Assembly (NCBI RefSeq): GCF_011064825.1
Contig: NZ_CP048751.1
Coordinates: 620,001 to 684,000, forward strand
Direction: 5' to 3'
Length of the DNA: 64,000 nucleotides
From: Brevundimonas mediterranea
GTDB lineage: Bacteria > Pseudomonadota > Alphaproteobacteria > Caulobacterales > Caulobacteraceae
The notes beneath the pieces are model-generated. The model had not been told where the DNA came from and searched no databases. It worked only from the letters and a program-made list of their open reading frames with translations. The position numbers were made by a program, and so were the translations under genes. This document shows, piece by piece, positions 1 through 9,947 of the stretch. How positions within the stretch are numbered: the first letter of the stretch is position 1; each line of letters opens with the position of its first letter.

Positions 1-1
1 C

Positions 2-1206
2 GAGCTGCCGCCCAGCGATCGGCTATCTGCGTTGGGCCGTCGCGTTCAGTTCAGCCGCGCCGACCTAGCGTTAGCGCGCGCGCCGTATCAGTTGTTGAAG
101 CCATACCTGCTGGACGTGCGGGAGGAGGTCGGCAAACGCGACTCGCTGCGCCGCCAACCGGTGATGACCGACGGGACGACATTCGTAGTCGGCGCGCCAA
201 GTTTCCTGCTCGCCGCGTGGCGCCAGCGCGTCGCCATTCAGGCCGAGACGGCCTCTTGGGGGCCTCGGCTGGCCGAGAAGCGCGTCTTCGCCGAGCTCCG
301 TCGGGTGGCGGAGAGCGGCTTCGAGAAACTTCCGGACCGGTTTGTGATGAAGCCGGTCGGTTCGTTCGTAACAACGTCGGTTCTGCGCGACCACGGCCCC
401 GGTCGATGGGTTCATCTGATGGTCATAGGCGACGGCTTCGCCAATGCATCGGAGGCCAGCCTTGACGAGATGGCACCGAACGCCACCGAGGTCGGCGACT
501 TCCTTATACAACAGGCGGCCCAGGCTGAGTCTTTCGTCTCGACGCAACCCGGTTTCATCGCCGGTGCCCACCTGGTGATCCTGTGTGGGTGGGGTCGCGG
601 TCTGATGTGTCGGCTTCCGGCACCTGCGGCCGGTTGGACGGTGATCCATGCTCCAGCCGCTGATTTCGCGACGATCGGCGCTTTGGGCGTCGACCTCGAC
701 GATCTCTGGCGCATGGAGCAACAGCAGGAGCGTCTGACCGAGGCCGGCATCCGGCTCCTGAATCTGAACGGTACGCTCAATCTGGTTCAGTACTGGCGCT
801 CGACCGACAATCTGCTCACCCCCAATGTCGACGATGGAGCGGTCCCGGTGACCATCTCCGTAGGCACTGACTACGTCCTGCCCGCCCGGCGCGAGGCGTT
901 CAATCGACTCGGCCTCCAATCACTTTCCTGGCGCGAAGACGGCCCCTTCATCCGCGTCCGCCGCAAAGCTACGTCGAGCTGGTTCACCGAACCCGAAGAC
1001 CTGATGCAGTTCATGGCGATGGGAATGGTCATGCAGGGCGAGACTGTCGGTGCGGTCGCTATCGACGGTCTCGCGCCGGTGTGGGTTGAAATTCCCAAGG
1101 CCTGCGGGTCGCACACCTATCGGGTTCCGATGCTGGACATCGTGATCGGCTGGACGGAACGCGCGGTGAAGGCTCTCGCATCCGCCGGTAAAGGGCCAGA
1201 CCAAGT
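2..1206 (+). pseudogene. 5' part of a large gene split by an IS21-family element
   Basis: This is the upstream part of one very large gene. The frame is open from the first bases of the window, so the true start lies further left; the first possible start inside is a TTG at 32. The coding frame stops making sense at 1206, where the IS21 element begins, and the few residues after it are read from the IS end. If the element and one copy of the 7-bp duplication are removed, this frame joins in register to the frame at 3716-5688, giving at least 1046 residues. I recognise no domain in this part. Its base composition is less GC-rich than the core genes further right. It is called a pseudogene because the insertion separates it from its C-terminal nuclease-like domain; a truncated product could still be made. 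Confidence 0.8.
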
Positions 1207-1286
1207 TGTGGATCGGCGTGGAAAAGGGACCCCGTTAGCGGTGTGATCGGCGTCGAATAAGGACCCCTCATTCCTGAGGTCTAACG

Positions 1287-2837
1287 GTGGCGGCTTGGCG
1301 GATGTCAGGCGGCGAGTTCGGGATGTTGGTGTTGGAGACGGTGTTGAGGATTCGGCGCGAGTTTGCGTCCGGGAAGGCGATCAAGGCGATCGCGCGTGAC
1401 CTTCGATTGTCGCGCAAGGTGGTGCGCAAGGCGATCCGGGAGCCGGATGCGGAGTTCGCCTATCGGCGGGCGGTGCAGCCGTTGCCGAGGCTGGCGCCGT
1501 TCCAGGCCAGGCTCGATGAGCTGCTGGAAGAGGACGAGGCGCGGCCGCGGCGCGAGAAGCTGCGGATGACGCGGGTTCATGACCTGCTGGTGCGCGAGGG
1601 GTTCGACGGGTCGTACGACGCGGTCCGGCGCTACGCGGCGGGGTGGCGGCTGAAGCGACGCCGGGGCGTGGCGGACGCGCCATCGTTCATCCCGCTGATG
1701 TTCCGGCCGGGCGAGGCCTACCAGTTCGACTGGAGCCACGAGGACGTGGAGATCGCGGGCAAGCCGATGCGGGTGAAGGTGGCGCACATGCGGCTGTGCG
1801 CCTCGCGGGCGATCTATGTTCGGGCCTATCCGCGCGAGACCCAGGAGATGCTGTTCGACGCGCATGCGCGGGCGTTCGCCTTCTTCGGCGGCGTGCCGAC
1901 GCGCGGGATCTACGACAACATGAAGACGGCGGTGACGACGGTGTTCACGGGCAAGGACCGGGTGTTCAACCGGCGCTTCCTGGTCATGGCGAGCCACTAC
2001 ATGGTGGAGCCGACGGCCTGCTCCCCGGCGGCGGGCTGGGAGAAGGGCCAGGTCGAACACCAGGTCCAGACGGCCCGGGGACGGTTCTTCCAGCCGCGCC
2101 TGCGCTTCACCAGCCTGGAGGAGCTGAACGGCTGGCTGGAGGCGGAGTGCCGGCGCTGGGGCGAGCTGCGTCAGCACCCCGAGCAGAAAGAGCTGACGGT
2201 TGCTCAGGCCCTGGCCGCCGAGCGGCCGGCGCTGCAGCCGATGCTGGGCCCGTTCGACGGCTTCCACGAGAGCGAGCACGCGGTGACGGGGACCTGCCTG
2301 ATCAGCTTCGACCGTAACCGCTACTCGGTGATGGCGAAGGCCGGGCGCCGTACGGTGCAGGTCCGCGCCTATGCCGACCGGATCGTCGTGCGCTGCGAGG
2401 GTGAGGTCGTCGCCGACCATCGCCGGTTCTTCGGTCGTGACCGGACCCTCTACGATCCCTGGCACTACCTCCCGGTGCTGGCGACCAAGCCCGGAGCCCT
2501 GCGCAATGGCGGCGCGCCGTTCCAGGACTGGGAGTTGCCGCCGGGGCTGGCCCGCCTGAGGCGCAAGCTGGGTGCGGGCGACGAAGCCGATCGCCGGTTC
2601 GTGCGGGTTCTGGCGGCGGTGCTGGAAGACGGCCTGGAGCCGGTCGAGGCCGCGGCGCGCGAGGCGCTCGCCGCCGGGACCGTCAGCGACGACGTCATCC
2701 TCAACATCCTGGCGCGCCGGCGCGAACCGCCCCGGCCGCTGAGCATCGTCACGCCCGATGACCTGGCGCTGCGGCATCCGCCTCTGGCGGACTGCGACCG
2801 CTACGACAGCTTGCGAGGCATGCATGCAGCGGCATGA
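1287..2837 (+). CDS. istA: IS21-family transposase IstA
   Basis: This is the DDE-type transposase of the IS21 element, 516 residues and close to family length. The N-terminus holds a helix-turn-helix (residues about 20-50, [20 protein letters not shown]) that would bind the terminal repeats. The integrase core follows, with the typical segment [13 protein letters not shown] around residues 145-158 and [15 protein letters not shown] around 205. An alternative start at 1302 would remove five residues. The 3' end overlaps the start of istB, as usual in the family. Confidence 0.93.
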   Translation: MAAWRMSGGEFGMLVLETVLRIRREFASGKAIKAIARDLRLSRKVVRKAIREPDAEFAYRRAVQPLPRLAPFQARLDELLEEDEARPRREKLRMTRVHDLLVREGFDGSYDAVRRYAAGWRLKRRRGVADAPSFIPLMFRPGEAYQFDWSHEDVEIAGKPMRVKVAHMRLCASRAIYVRAYPRETQEMLFDAHARAFAFFGGVPTRGIYDNMKTAVTTVFTGKDRVFNRRFLVMASHYMVEPTACSPAAGWEKGQVEHQVQTARGRFFQPRLRFTSLEELNGWLEAECRRWGELRQHPEQKELTVAQALAAERPALQPMLGPFDGFHESEHAVTGTCLISFDRNRYSVMAKAGRRTVQVRAYADRIVVRCEGEVVADHRRFFGRDRTLYDPWHYLPVLATKPGALRNGGAPFQDWELPPGLARLRRKLGAGDEADRRFVRVLAAVLEDGLEPVEAAAREALAAGTVSDDVILNILARRREPPRPLSIVTPDDLALRHPPLADCDRYDSLRGMHAAA

Positions 2838-3552
2838 GATGATGGCGGCCCTGACCGGCCTGGGCCTCAAGGGCATGGCCGGAGCCTTCGACGAGGCGGT
2901 CACCACGGGCCTGCAGCGCAAGCGCACGACCATGGAGATCCTCGCCGACCTGCTGCGCGCCGAGACGACCCACCGGCATGCGGCTTCCATCCGTTACCGG
3001 ATGGCGGCGGCCAGGCTGCCCGCCGTGAAGGACCTCGACGCCTTCGTGTTCGACGACACGCCGATCAACGAGGGGCTGGTGCGCTCGCTTCACAGCGGCG
3101 CCTTCCTGGCGAACCGGCGCAACATCGTGCTGGTCGGCGGGACCGGCACGGGCAAGACCCACCTGGCCACCGCCATCATCGCCAACGTCGTGCGGGCCGG
3201 GGCGCGTGGCCGGTACTTCAACACCGTCGACCTGGTGAACCGCCTCGAGGAGGAGACCCGCCTGGGCAAGGCCGGTGCGCTGGCTGCTCACCTCTGCCGC
3301 CTCGACGTCGTGGTCCTCGACGAGCTTGGCTACCTGCCGTTCGCCCGCTCGGGCGGCCAGCTGCTGTTCCACCTGATCAGCAAGCTCTACGAGCGGACCT
3401 CGGTGATCGTCACGACCAACCTCGCCTTCGGCGAATGGCCGACCGTGTTCGGCGATCCCAAGATGACCACGGCCCTGCTCGACCGCATCACCCACCACTG
3501 CGACATCGTCGAGACCGGCAACGACAGCTGGCGCTTCAAACACCGCAGCTAA
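2824..3552 (+). CDS. istB: IS21-family helper ATPase IstB
   Basis: IstB is the AAA+ helper ATPase that works with IstA in target selection and strand transfer. The Walker A motif [11 protein letters not shown] lies near residues 102-112 and a Walker B-like segment [12 protein letters not shown] near 160-171. The start chosen is the ATG at 2824, which overlaps the end of istA by 14 bases and gives 242 residues, close to the family norm. The frame runs further upstream, but residues there look like out-of-frame istA. No damage is visible. Confidence 0.93.
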   Translation: MQRHEMMAALTGLGLKGMAGAFDEAVTTGLQRKRTTMEILADLLRAETTHRHAASIRYRMAAARLPAVKDLDAFVFDDTPINEGLVRSLHSGAFLANRRNIVLVGGTGTGKTHLATAIIANVVRAGARGRYFNTVDLVNRLEEETRLGKAGALAAHLCRLDVVVLDELGYLPFARSGGQLLFHLISKLYERTSVIVTTNLAFGEWPTVFGDPKMTTALLDRITHHCDIVETGNDSWRFKHRS

Positions 3553-3715
3553 CCCTCCACGAAGAACGCCAGGCGAGGGTTGAGCCTCCGGTCGGGCTAC
3601 GCCCTCCCTACGCCCCAACCCTCGCAAGCGGTGCGCTCGTGACGTCCATCCCGAACCTCAAAAGGGGGTCCCTATTGCACGCCGATAGGGGGTCCCTTTT
3701 AGACGCCGATTGACA

Positions 3716-5688
3716 ACCAAGTCCTGCACCTGACGTTCCAGATCCCCGCCGAAGCCGATGTGGAGGTCTTCGAAACCGCTGGCAACGAAACGGCTCCCGA
3801 CATCTCAGAAACCATCCAGGTCCAGGTAGACGGCAAGTCAGCGACATTCGAGCTGTCTCCCGTCTGGTTCGGTCGATGGCACGACAAGGCTAACACGGCC
3901 GAGCGTGCGTTGGCGGAGCGGATACTACTCGTCGTGAGCGACCTCTCGGACCGACCCGCGACCACGGCTACCTTGGCGCGGCTGGCCACCGTAGTCGTGC
4001 CCGACGATCGCGCCCGCTACCGGCATGCGATCGCGGCCCAAACCTACTACGACCTGATCCAAGGCGTAGACGCACCCGAATATCGGGACCTTCCAGAGTC
4101 TGCGGCGGCCCTAGCAAAAACGGGCCTCGTCTGGGATGCCTTAGGACGCAACATCGTTGGGCGGCTGCCCGAGACCGACGTCCTGCCGACCATCCGCGCG
4201 TCTGTGAACCATCTTCTCCACAAGGTGGCTTCGCGCGCCCTAGCCCTCGATCATGCTGCGCTGGTTCGTCAGATCCTTCGCCGCCTCGAGGGCGCCAACA
4301 TCGACGAACGTCTCTGGAATGACACTGCCGGATCGGCTTTGTCCCTCGCCGATGACAGGGAAAAAGCCGAGGAGGTCTTGCGCGACCGCATCTGGGCCGG
4401 GACCGCCGTGCGCATCGGTTGTCGATTGCTTGCCGAGATCGTTGGATCGGTCCCACTGAATGACGGCGCCAACCCTGAGCCGAGCGTCGTCGATGTAGAC
4501 GAGATGCTCGCTGACACGGTTCTGGCGCTGCACATGGGCGACCTCCACGCCGAGATTGAGAATGGGGTCACGCCGCCGGAGGTCGCGGTGTCGCTTTCCG
4601 GCGAGTTGCTGAGCCAGCAGGACTTCAGCGAAGCGGTGGTTCGGCCAGTGGGTGAGCGGGTCGCCAACCGTAAGATTCGCGCGGACATGCGCCGCTATGA
4701 GAGGCGCGTCGTTCAGCAGGAGGGGATGCCGTCCGTGGATGACAAACTTCCTGCAGAGTATGGCGAAGCCCTAGCTGCCGAGTTCGGCCTCACTATGGAT
4801 GGAATCCGCCACTTTCGGGACGAGCTCGAGAACATCGCGCTCGGGAGAGGCGAGGCCGTGTTCCGGATGCGCCGGTCCGAGGTGGTGAAGCACGTAGTGG
4901 CGGCGCGTGGATTGTCAGAGTCGAGCGTGACGCAGTTTGTCATCCATCTGACGATGCCCGTACGCACCCACTGGAGTGCGCCGCCGCTCGGCTTCTCGCG
5001 CCAGGAAGTCGAACCGTGGCGCTCGGGACGCCGGCTGGCCTTTTACGCTCGTCCGCTGCTCCCTCTCGACGCGAGTGACGACCCAGAGCTGATGATCGCC
5101 CCCGGGGCGGTTGGAACGGGCTTGGAATGGATGACCCGCCGCGCGTTCGACGGCGCGCTGCCCGAGACGTTCTGGACCAGTCCGCAGATGAAGGCTTGGT
5201 CCATCGACGCGGCCGCGCAGGAAGCCGCCGAATTCGCTGAGGACGTCGGCCGCAGGTTTGAAGCGCTAGGATTGGAAGTCGACGTCGGGGTCTACGCCAG
5301 CAAAATTCTGAATGCGAAGGTCCCGCCCGAGCTTGGGGATATCGATGTCTTCGCGCTGGATCGCGCGAGGAACCGCGCCTGGATCGTTGAGGTGAAGGAC
5401 CTTGGTCTCTGCCGGAGCCAGCGCGAGATCGCGCTGCGCCTGGCTGACTATGCCGGCATAGTAAAACCCGGCGGCCGTCCCGACCCCATGATGAAGCATC
5501 TCCGCCGCGTGCGATATGTGCGCGACCAGGCCGCAGCGCTGGCCAAGCACAATCGCCTGACGGCACCCGTCGAGGTCCGGGGTCTTCTCGTGGTCTCCAC
5601 CCCGCAGCCCATGATGGTCGTGGAACCGGCCGACTCGGACGCTCGCGTCGTGCTGCTGGATGATCTTGAGACGGCGATTAAGGATTAG
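3716..5688 (+). pseudogene. 3' part of the IS21-split gene, C-terminal PD-(D/E)xK-like nuclease domain
   Basis: This is the continuation of the frame broken at 1206. The first codons after the duplication read in register with the 5' part, and the only start near the junction is a GTG at 3760, without a clear ribosome binding site. The C-terminal region looks like a restriction-endonuclease fold: GDIDVFALD followed by IVEVKDLG, that is D529, E544 and K546 counted from 3760 (pattern D-x14-E-x-K). The part before it is mostly helical and not recognised. The next gene downstream carries a nuclease-like domain of similar layout, so the two may have worked together. The function is unknown; defence is inferred from the neighbourhood. 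Confidence 0.75.
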
Positions 5689-5850
5689 CATACGCGCAAC
5701 AGGCCTTGCCGATGGGCCAGGACAGTAGCCATGCCACTCACGATTCTGTAGAACATTTGGCGAACAAAAACGCGCGCTTCTGGAGGTGACGTGCCCCTGA
5801 GAATTTCCTCCACGCGGAGCTAGAGTCCGCCCCTTGAAAGGACGGACGGA

Positions 5851-6117
5851 ATGAAACGAGCGAGATTCACGGAAGAGCAGATCATCGGGATCCTGCGGGA
5901 GAACGAGGCCGGCGCGAAAGCGGGCGAGCTGGCGCGCAAGCACGGCGTGTCTGAGGGCACGATCTACGCCTGGAAGGCCAAGTTCGGCGGGATGAGCGTG
6001 TCGGACGCCCAACGCCTCCGGGCCCTGGAAGATGAGAACGGAAAGCTGAAGCGCCTGCTGGCCGACGCCATGCTCGACAAAGCGGCGCTGAACGATCTGC
6101 TCTCAAAAAAGTGGTAG
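5851..6117 (+). CDS. IS3-family transposase OrfA
   Basis: This 88-residue protein is the DNA-binding part of the transposase. It has the helix-turn-helix region typical of IS3 OrfA (FTEEQIIGILRENEAG at the N-terminus, then LARKHGVSEGTIYAWKAKFG) and a C-terminal leucine-rich segment (LRALEDENGKLKRLLADAML) for multimerisation. The sequence A AAA AAG at 6105-6111 just before the stop is a -1 frameshift site that would fuse OrfA to OrfB. Confidence 0.93.
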   Translation: MKRARFTEEQIIGILRENEAGAKAGELARKHGVSEGTIYAWKAKFGGMSVSDAQRLRALEDENGKLKRLLADAMLDKAALNDLLSKKW

Positions 6118-7037
6118 GGCCCGCAGCGATGCGCCAGGCCGTCGCCCATCTGAAGGCGGCGTTCGGCGTCAGCGAGCGGCGGGCCTGCTTCATCATCAAG
6201 GCCGATCGAAAATCGGTGCGCTATCGCTCCTGCCGTCCGCCGGACACGGCGCTGCGGGAGCGGTTGCGCGCGTTGGCCGTGGAGCGGCGACGGTTCGGCT
6301 ATCGCCGGCTGTTCGTGCTGCTGCGGCGTGAGGGCGAGCCTTCGGGCAAGAACCGGATCTACCGGCTCTATCGCGAGGAAGGCCTGACGGTGCGCAAGCG
6401 CCGCTCACGTCGTCGCGCCATCGGCACGCGGGCGCCGATCCTGGTCGAGGTCAGGCAGAACGCCCGTTGGTCGCTGGACTTTGTGCACGACCAGTTCGCC
6501 ACGGGCCGCCGCTTCCGCATTCTCAACGTGGTCGATGACGTCACCCGCGAGTGCCTGGCGGCGATCCCCGACACCTCGATCTCGGGACGCCGCGTCGCGC
6601 GTGAGCTGACCGCGCTGATCGCTCGGCGGGGCCGCCCTGCCATGATCGTCAGCGACAACGGCACGGAGTTCACGTCCACCGCCATACTGGCCTGGGCGCA
6701 GGATCATGGCGTCGACTGGCACTACATCGCGCCGGGCAAGCCGACCCAGAACGGGTTTGTGGAATCCTTCAACGGGCGGATGCGCGACGAACTTTTGAAC
6801 GAAAGCTTGTTCTTTAGCCTCGACCACGCCCGCCAGAAGGTCGCTGCCTGGGCGCTGGACTACAACACCCGCCGGCCGCACTCATCAATCGGCTACCTCA
6901 CCCCGGAGGCTTTTGCCGCCAGTCTGACCGCAACAGGCCGACCCGCTGCGCAGGATGAAAGCTGCGCGGTCCGGCCTGTTGCTCATCCCACGCTGCGAGG
7001 CGTAACTAACCCAAGGACTCTGGTCGCCGCTGGATGA
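6111..7037 (+). CDS. IS3-family transposase OrfB (DDE integrase core)
   Basis: This is the catalytic part of the transposase, with the rve integrase core. Acidic residues of the DDE triad are visible in WSLDFVHDQF, in IVSDNGTEFTS and in GFVESFNGRMRDELLNE, followed by the usual YNTRRPHSSIGYLTPEAF. Its frame is -1 relative to OrfA. The listed start at 6111 is the first codon read after slippage at A AAA AAG, so the working product is most likely an OrfAB fusion. It looks intact. Confidence 0.93.
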   Translation: MVGPAAMRQAVAHLKAAFGVSERRACFIIKADRKSVRYRSCRPPDTALRERLRALAVERRRFGYRRLFVLLRREGEPSGKNRIYRLYREEGLTVRKRRSRRRAIGTRAPILVEVRQNARWSLDFVHDQFATGRRFRILNVVDDVTRECLAAIPDTSISGRRVARELTALIARRGRPAMIVSDNGTEFTSTAILAWAQDHGVDWHYIAPGKPTQNGFVESFNGRMRDELLNESLFFSLDHARQKVAAWALDYNTRRPHSSIGYLTPEAFAASLTATGRPAAQDESCAVRPVAHPTLRGVTNPRTLVAAG

Positions 7038-7055
7038 AAACTCAGGGGCACGTCA

Positions 7056-7060
7056 GAGGA
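7056..7060 (+). promoter_or_regulatory. Ribosome binding site rebuilt by the IS3 target duplication
   Basis: Before the insertion this site read TCTGGAGGAACTATG, a strong Shine-Dalgarno four bases from the ATG at 7064. The IS split it after GGAGG, and the duplicated GAGG at its right end restores GAGGA in front of the same ATG. Translation signals are therefore kept, while any promoter lies on the far side of the element. Confidence 0.75.
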
Positions 7061-7063
7061 ACT

Positions 7064-9220
7064 ATGGACGCGAGGACCGAGACAGAAGTGTTCGCGGACC
7101 TGGCTGACCTTTGCCGGTCACCCGGCTTCATCCATGCGATCGCCTACTTCGACTTTCGCGACAACCTCATCCGGTTTGGGGACCGGCTCGATGCCGAGGC
7201 GATGGAAAGCCAGCACGCAGCGGAGCGGCTAGTCCGTACCGAGATCGCCACCATGATCGGCCTTATGGTTCAGGCCACCATCGACGCCACCCTCCCGGCT
7301 CCCGAGCGGTTTCAGGAATATGTCGATCGCGCGCAGGCGCTTCTCCAGGAGCTCCATTGGGCGATGTCGGCGTCTTGGCGCGACAGCTTCAAGGTCGTGG
7401 ATGGCGTCGCGCAGATTCAGGAGCCCATGTGGGCCGGCCCCAGTCTACGCGAGCCAATCTTCTACTCGGGGGAGTCTGCCTACGGGTTCCAATACCGCGC
7501 CTTGGCGATACGAAAATACGCCGCCGACAATCCTTGGCTCTTAGCAAACAAGGGTTTTGAGATCGGCGACGCCGTCGCGGTCGCGAAAACGCTAGCGGAT
7601 GTGCTTTCGGAACGTCAGATGGCGCTCTCCAAGGCAATGGTGGAGCTTCCGCCCGACGCGTGGACGATGCTGCCGGGATCGGTTTTTTCGGTCGATGACC
7701 TTCAGGCTCGATGCGAGTTGGATCGCTCACGGATTGAGGCGGTGCTGGCGGCGTTCACCTTACCGTCGGGAGATCTAAACCCACGCTTCACGGCTCTCCA
7801 CGAGTTCAACGCCACCAACGCGATGCCCCTCTTGCATTGGGACGATGGGCAGTTCCTGCTGCTCCAGCACTACAGTCTGCTGGAAGCGATCTACGAAAGT
7901 CCGGTGTTCTGGCTGACGGACGACAAGGCATATGCGCCGACCGCCGTGCGTCATCGCGGCGCATTTACCGAGACCTTCGCTGCCGAACGCCTGGAAAAGG
8001 TTTTCGGGAAAGCTCGAGTGTTTCGGAACATCGACATCTATGGCCCTGACCGCAATCGCGTCGGCGAGATTGATGTTCTCGCCATCTATGGCCGCCGGGC
8101 GATCCTCGTGCAGGCAAAATCCAAACGCCTGACCATTGAGGCCCGCAAAGGCAACGACCTGCAGCTCAAGGACGATTTCAAGAAGGCGGTGCAGGATGCA
8201 GCCGATCAGGCGTTTCTCTGCGCCACTGCCTTGCTGGACTCATCCTTCAAGCTGAAAAATGCCGCAGGCGATGAGATCGAACTGCCGCGCCGTTTCGACG
8301 TCATCCAGCCGCTGTGCATCGTCTCTGACCACTATCCAGCCCTCGCCTTTCAGGCGAGCGAGTTTCTCAAACAGAAGACGACTGAGCACATCGTCGCCCC
8401 CTTGGTGATGGATGTGTTCGCCCTGGACGTGATGGCCGAAATGCTCGCCTCACCCCTGCAATTTCTACATTATTTGACGCTACGGGAGCGGTTCGGCGAC
8501 CGGCTTTCGGCCAGTCACGAGCTCACTTTGCTAGGTTATCATCTCACGCATCATCTCTGGTTCGACGACGAATTCAACATGATGACACTGGGGGATGACT
8601 TCAGTATTCCGCTCGATATCGCCATGCTGGCGCGTCGCGACGGACTTCCGGGGCTAGAAACACCGGAAGGCATCCTGACCAAGCTCAAGGGTACGACCTT
8701 TGGCCGTTTGGTCGCACAGATCGAAAGCCACGATGACCCCGACATCGGGGAGTTGGGATTGTTGTTGCTCCAACTCGGTGAGGAGACGGCCAGGTCACTC
8801 AGCTCGGGTATCGATACGCTTGCCGGCGCGGCCAGAAGAGATCGACGTTCCCATGACCTTTCGCTGGAGTTCGGCGAAGCCCAGTCGGGCCTGACTGTGC
8901 ATTGTCGTTACCCGGACACGCCTGACACCATGCCGAGGCTGTTGGCGCATTGCCAGCTCCGCAAGTACGCCAGCAAAGCCGACCACTGGCATGGTCTTCT
9001 CATTCACCCCGATACTCTCGATATCCTGGCCGGTGTCGGATCACGCGAGTCATGGGCGTTCGACGCCAAGATGGAAGAATTGGTGAAGCAGTGGCCAGTT
9101 CGCCCGCAAGTGCCGTGGAACGCCATAAAGCAGCAGATTGCTCAAAAGGTCGGCCGAAACGATCCTTGTCCTTGCGGCAGCGGAAAGAAGCACAAGAAAT
9201 GCTGCCTGGTGAGCTACTGA
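7064..9220 (+). CDS. NERD-like nuclease domain protein with C-terminal SEC-C zinc motif
   Basis: This 718-residue protein is not a named family to me. The middle carries a nuclease-like domain with GEIDVLAIYGRRAILVQAKS, that is E335, D337, Q350 and K352, the layout of NERD and other PD-(D/E)xK-like enzymes. The C-terminus (residues 697-714, GRNDPCPCGSGKKHKKCC) is a SEC-C zinc-binding motif like that at the end of SecA. The first 300 residues and the region 400-690 are mostly helical and not recognised. The ATG at 7064 was chosen because GAGGA precedes it; the earlier ATG at 7034 lies inside the IS. It follows another protein with a nuclease-like domain and may have been co-transcribed with it. 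A role in phage defence is inferred from context. Confidence 0.8.
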   Translation: MDARTETEVFADLADLCRSPGFIHAIAYFDFRDNLIRFGDRLDAEAMESQHAAERLVRTEIATMIGLMVQATIDATLPAPERFQEYVDRAQALLQELHWAMSASWRDSFKVVDGVAQIQEPMWAGPSLREPIFYSGESAYGFQYRALAIRKYAADNPWLLANKGFEIGDAVAVAKTLADVLSERQMALSKAMVELPPDAWTMLPGSVFSVDDLQARCELDRSRIEAVLAAFTLPSGDLNPRFTALHEFNATNAMPLLHWDDGQFLLLQHYSLLEAIYESPVFWLTDDKAYAPTAVRHRGAFTETFAAERLEKVFGKARVFRNIDIYGPDRNRVGEIDVLAIYGRRAILVQAKSKRLTIEARKGNDLQLKDDFKKAVQDAADQAFLCATALLDSSFKLKNAAGDEIELPRRFDVIQPLCIVSDHYPALAFQASEFLKQKTTEHIVAPLVMDVFALDVMAEMLASPLQFLHYLTLRERFGDRLSASHELTLLGYHLTHHLWFDDEFNMMTLGDDFSIPLDIAMLARRDGLPGLETPEGILTKLKGTTFGRLVAQIESHDDPDIGELGLLLLQLGEETARSLSSGIDTLAGAARRDRRSHDLSLEFGEAQSGLTVHCRYPDTPDTMPRLLAHCQLRKYASKADHWHGLLIHPDTLDILAGVGSRESWAFDAKMEELVKQWPVRPQVPWNAIKQQIAQKVGRNDPCPCGSGKKHKKCCLVSY

Positions 9221-9454
9221 ACGGACCCTCCCGGTTTCCGATTTGAGCCAGAAGTGGCTGGGCCTAGGGTCTGAAATGCGCCAGCAGCGGAACTTGGCCC
9301 CGCTCCAAAAACCGGACATTCTGCACCCGGCTACGCAGAGATCTGTAGTCTACCGCGCTGTTATGCGTGTCGTAGGCTGCTCCCAACCGTCCTCAGCGGG
9401 GCCACACCTCCTAACCCGATCAGGTTTGTTCAACTACCTATTGTCAGGATCGCC

Positions 9455-9739
9455 ATGCCGTTTCCCCGAATGGACCAAGCGCTAGCAGAAGCATCACGCG
9501 AAACATCGCCGCCCACGGCGTTTGTGCTTAGCCAGGCCGACTATGCAGTCTTCAAAGTCTCATCGAACGCCGAGAAAACGGTGACGATTTTCCATGGAAC
9601 TCTTCCCGCGGGTGCGAGCTCGCCGGCCGAGTGGATCTACAAGACGACCCCGGTCACTGAGGCGACGGACAGCGGATCGCCATCGCGTCTGCACGTCTAT
9701 AAAGCTCAAGGAGCCTTGTCCGACGTGTTCGAGTTTTAG
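9455..9739 (+). CDS. Small hypothetical protein
   Basis: This 94-residue reading frame has an AGGA five bases before its ATG. The product is soluble, with no signal peptide or membrane segment, and I recognise no family. It stands between the SEC-C protein and the HEPN-like protein. It could be part of a two-gene unit with the latter, but the gap of 208 bases argues against tight coupling. It could also be a chance frame, because the region is not strongly biased. Confidence 0.45.
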   Translation: MPFPRMDQALAEASRETSPPTAFVLSQADYAVFKVSSNAEKTVTIFHGTLPAGASSPAEWIYKTTPVTEATDSGSPSRLHVYKAQGALSDVFEF

Positions 9740-9947
9740 CCGGACCAACGAATGGATCGCCAGCCGTGCCGTTAACTGGGTTCACCTCAGCGTCGAAAGC
9801 AAACATCGGCCTGCTTGCGCGAAGCAGACATTTCGCCAAGATCGCAGATTCGACGATGCCTAAGTTGGGACGATCCGGTGCGGCTCGTCGGCCATCCCAT
9901 CTCCTGTCTTGGGGCCACCCGAGCCGGGGCTTAACGTGAGGCTGTTG

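Larger units (their letters stand above)
1207..3715 (+). mobile_element. IS21-family insertion sequence, complete
   Basis: The element is 2509 bp long. The left end reads TGTGGATCGGCGTGGAAAAG and the right end, on the opposite strand, reads TGTCAATCGGCGTCTAAAAG, so the termini are imperfect inverted repeats beginning TGT. Each end carries a second internal copy of the ATCGGCGT..AGGGACCCC motif, as is usual for the multiple transposase-binding repeats of IS21 elements. The flanks carry a perfect 7-bp duplication, ACCAAGT, at 1200-1206 and 3716-3722. It holds istA and istB, both intact, so it may be active. It interrupts a large nuclease-like gene. Confidence 0.95.
5787..7055 (+). mobile_element. 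IS3-family (IS407-like) insertion sequence, complete
   Basis: The element is 1269 bp and ends in a perfect 15-bp inverted repeat, TGACGTGCCCCTGAG at 5787-5801 and its complement at 7041-7055. A 4-bp duplication, GAGG, lies at 5783-5786 and 7056-7059, matching the 4-bp target duplications known for IS407-type members of IS3. It carries orfA and orfB with a slippery A AAA AAG at their junction. It inserted inside the GGAGG ribosome binding site of the gene that follows. Confidence 0.93.

Noticed and set aside
7034..7063. Upstream start for the SEC-C protein
   Set aside because: The ATG at 7034 lies in the IS3 end; the ATG at 7064 keeps the original ribosome binding site.
9221..9454. Gene or RNA between the SEC-C protein and the 94-residue frame
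   Set aside because: Only short frames without ribosome binding sites and no stable RNA-like fold were seen.
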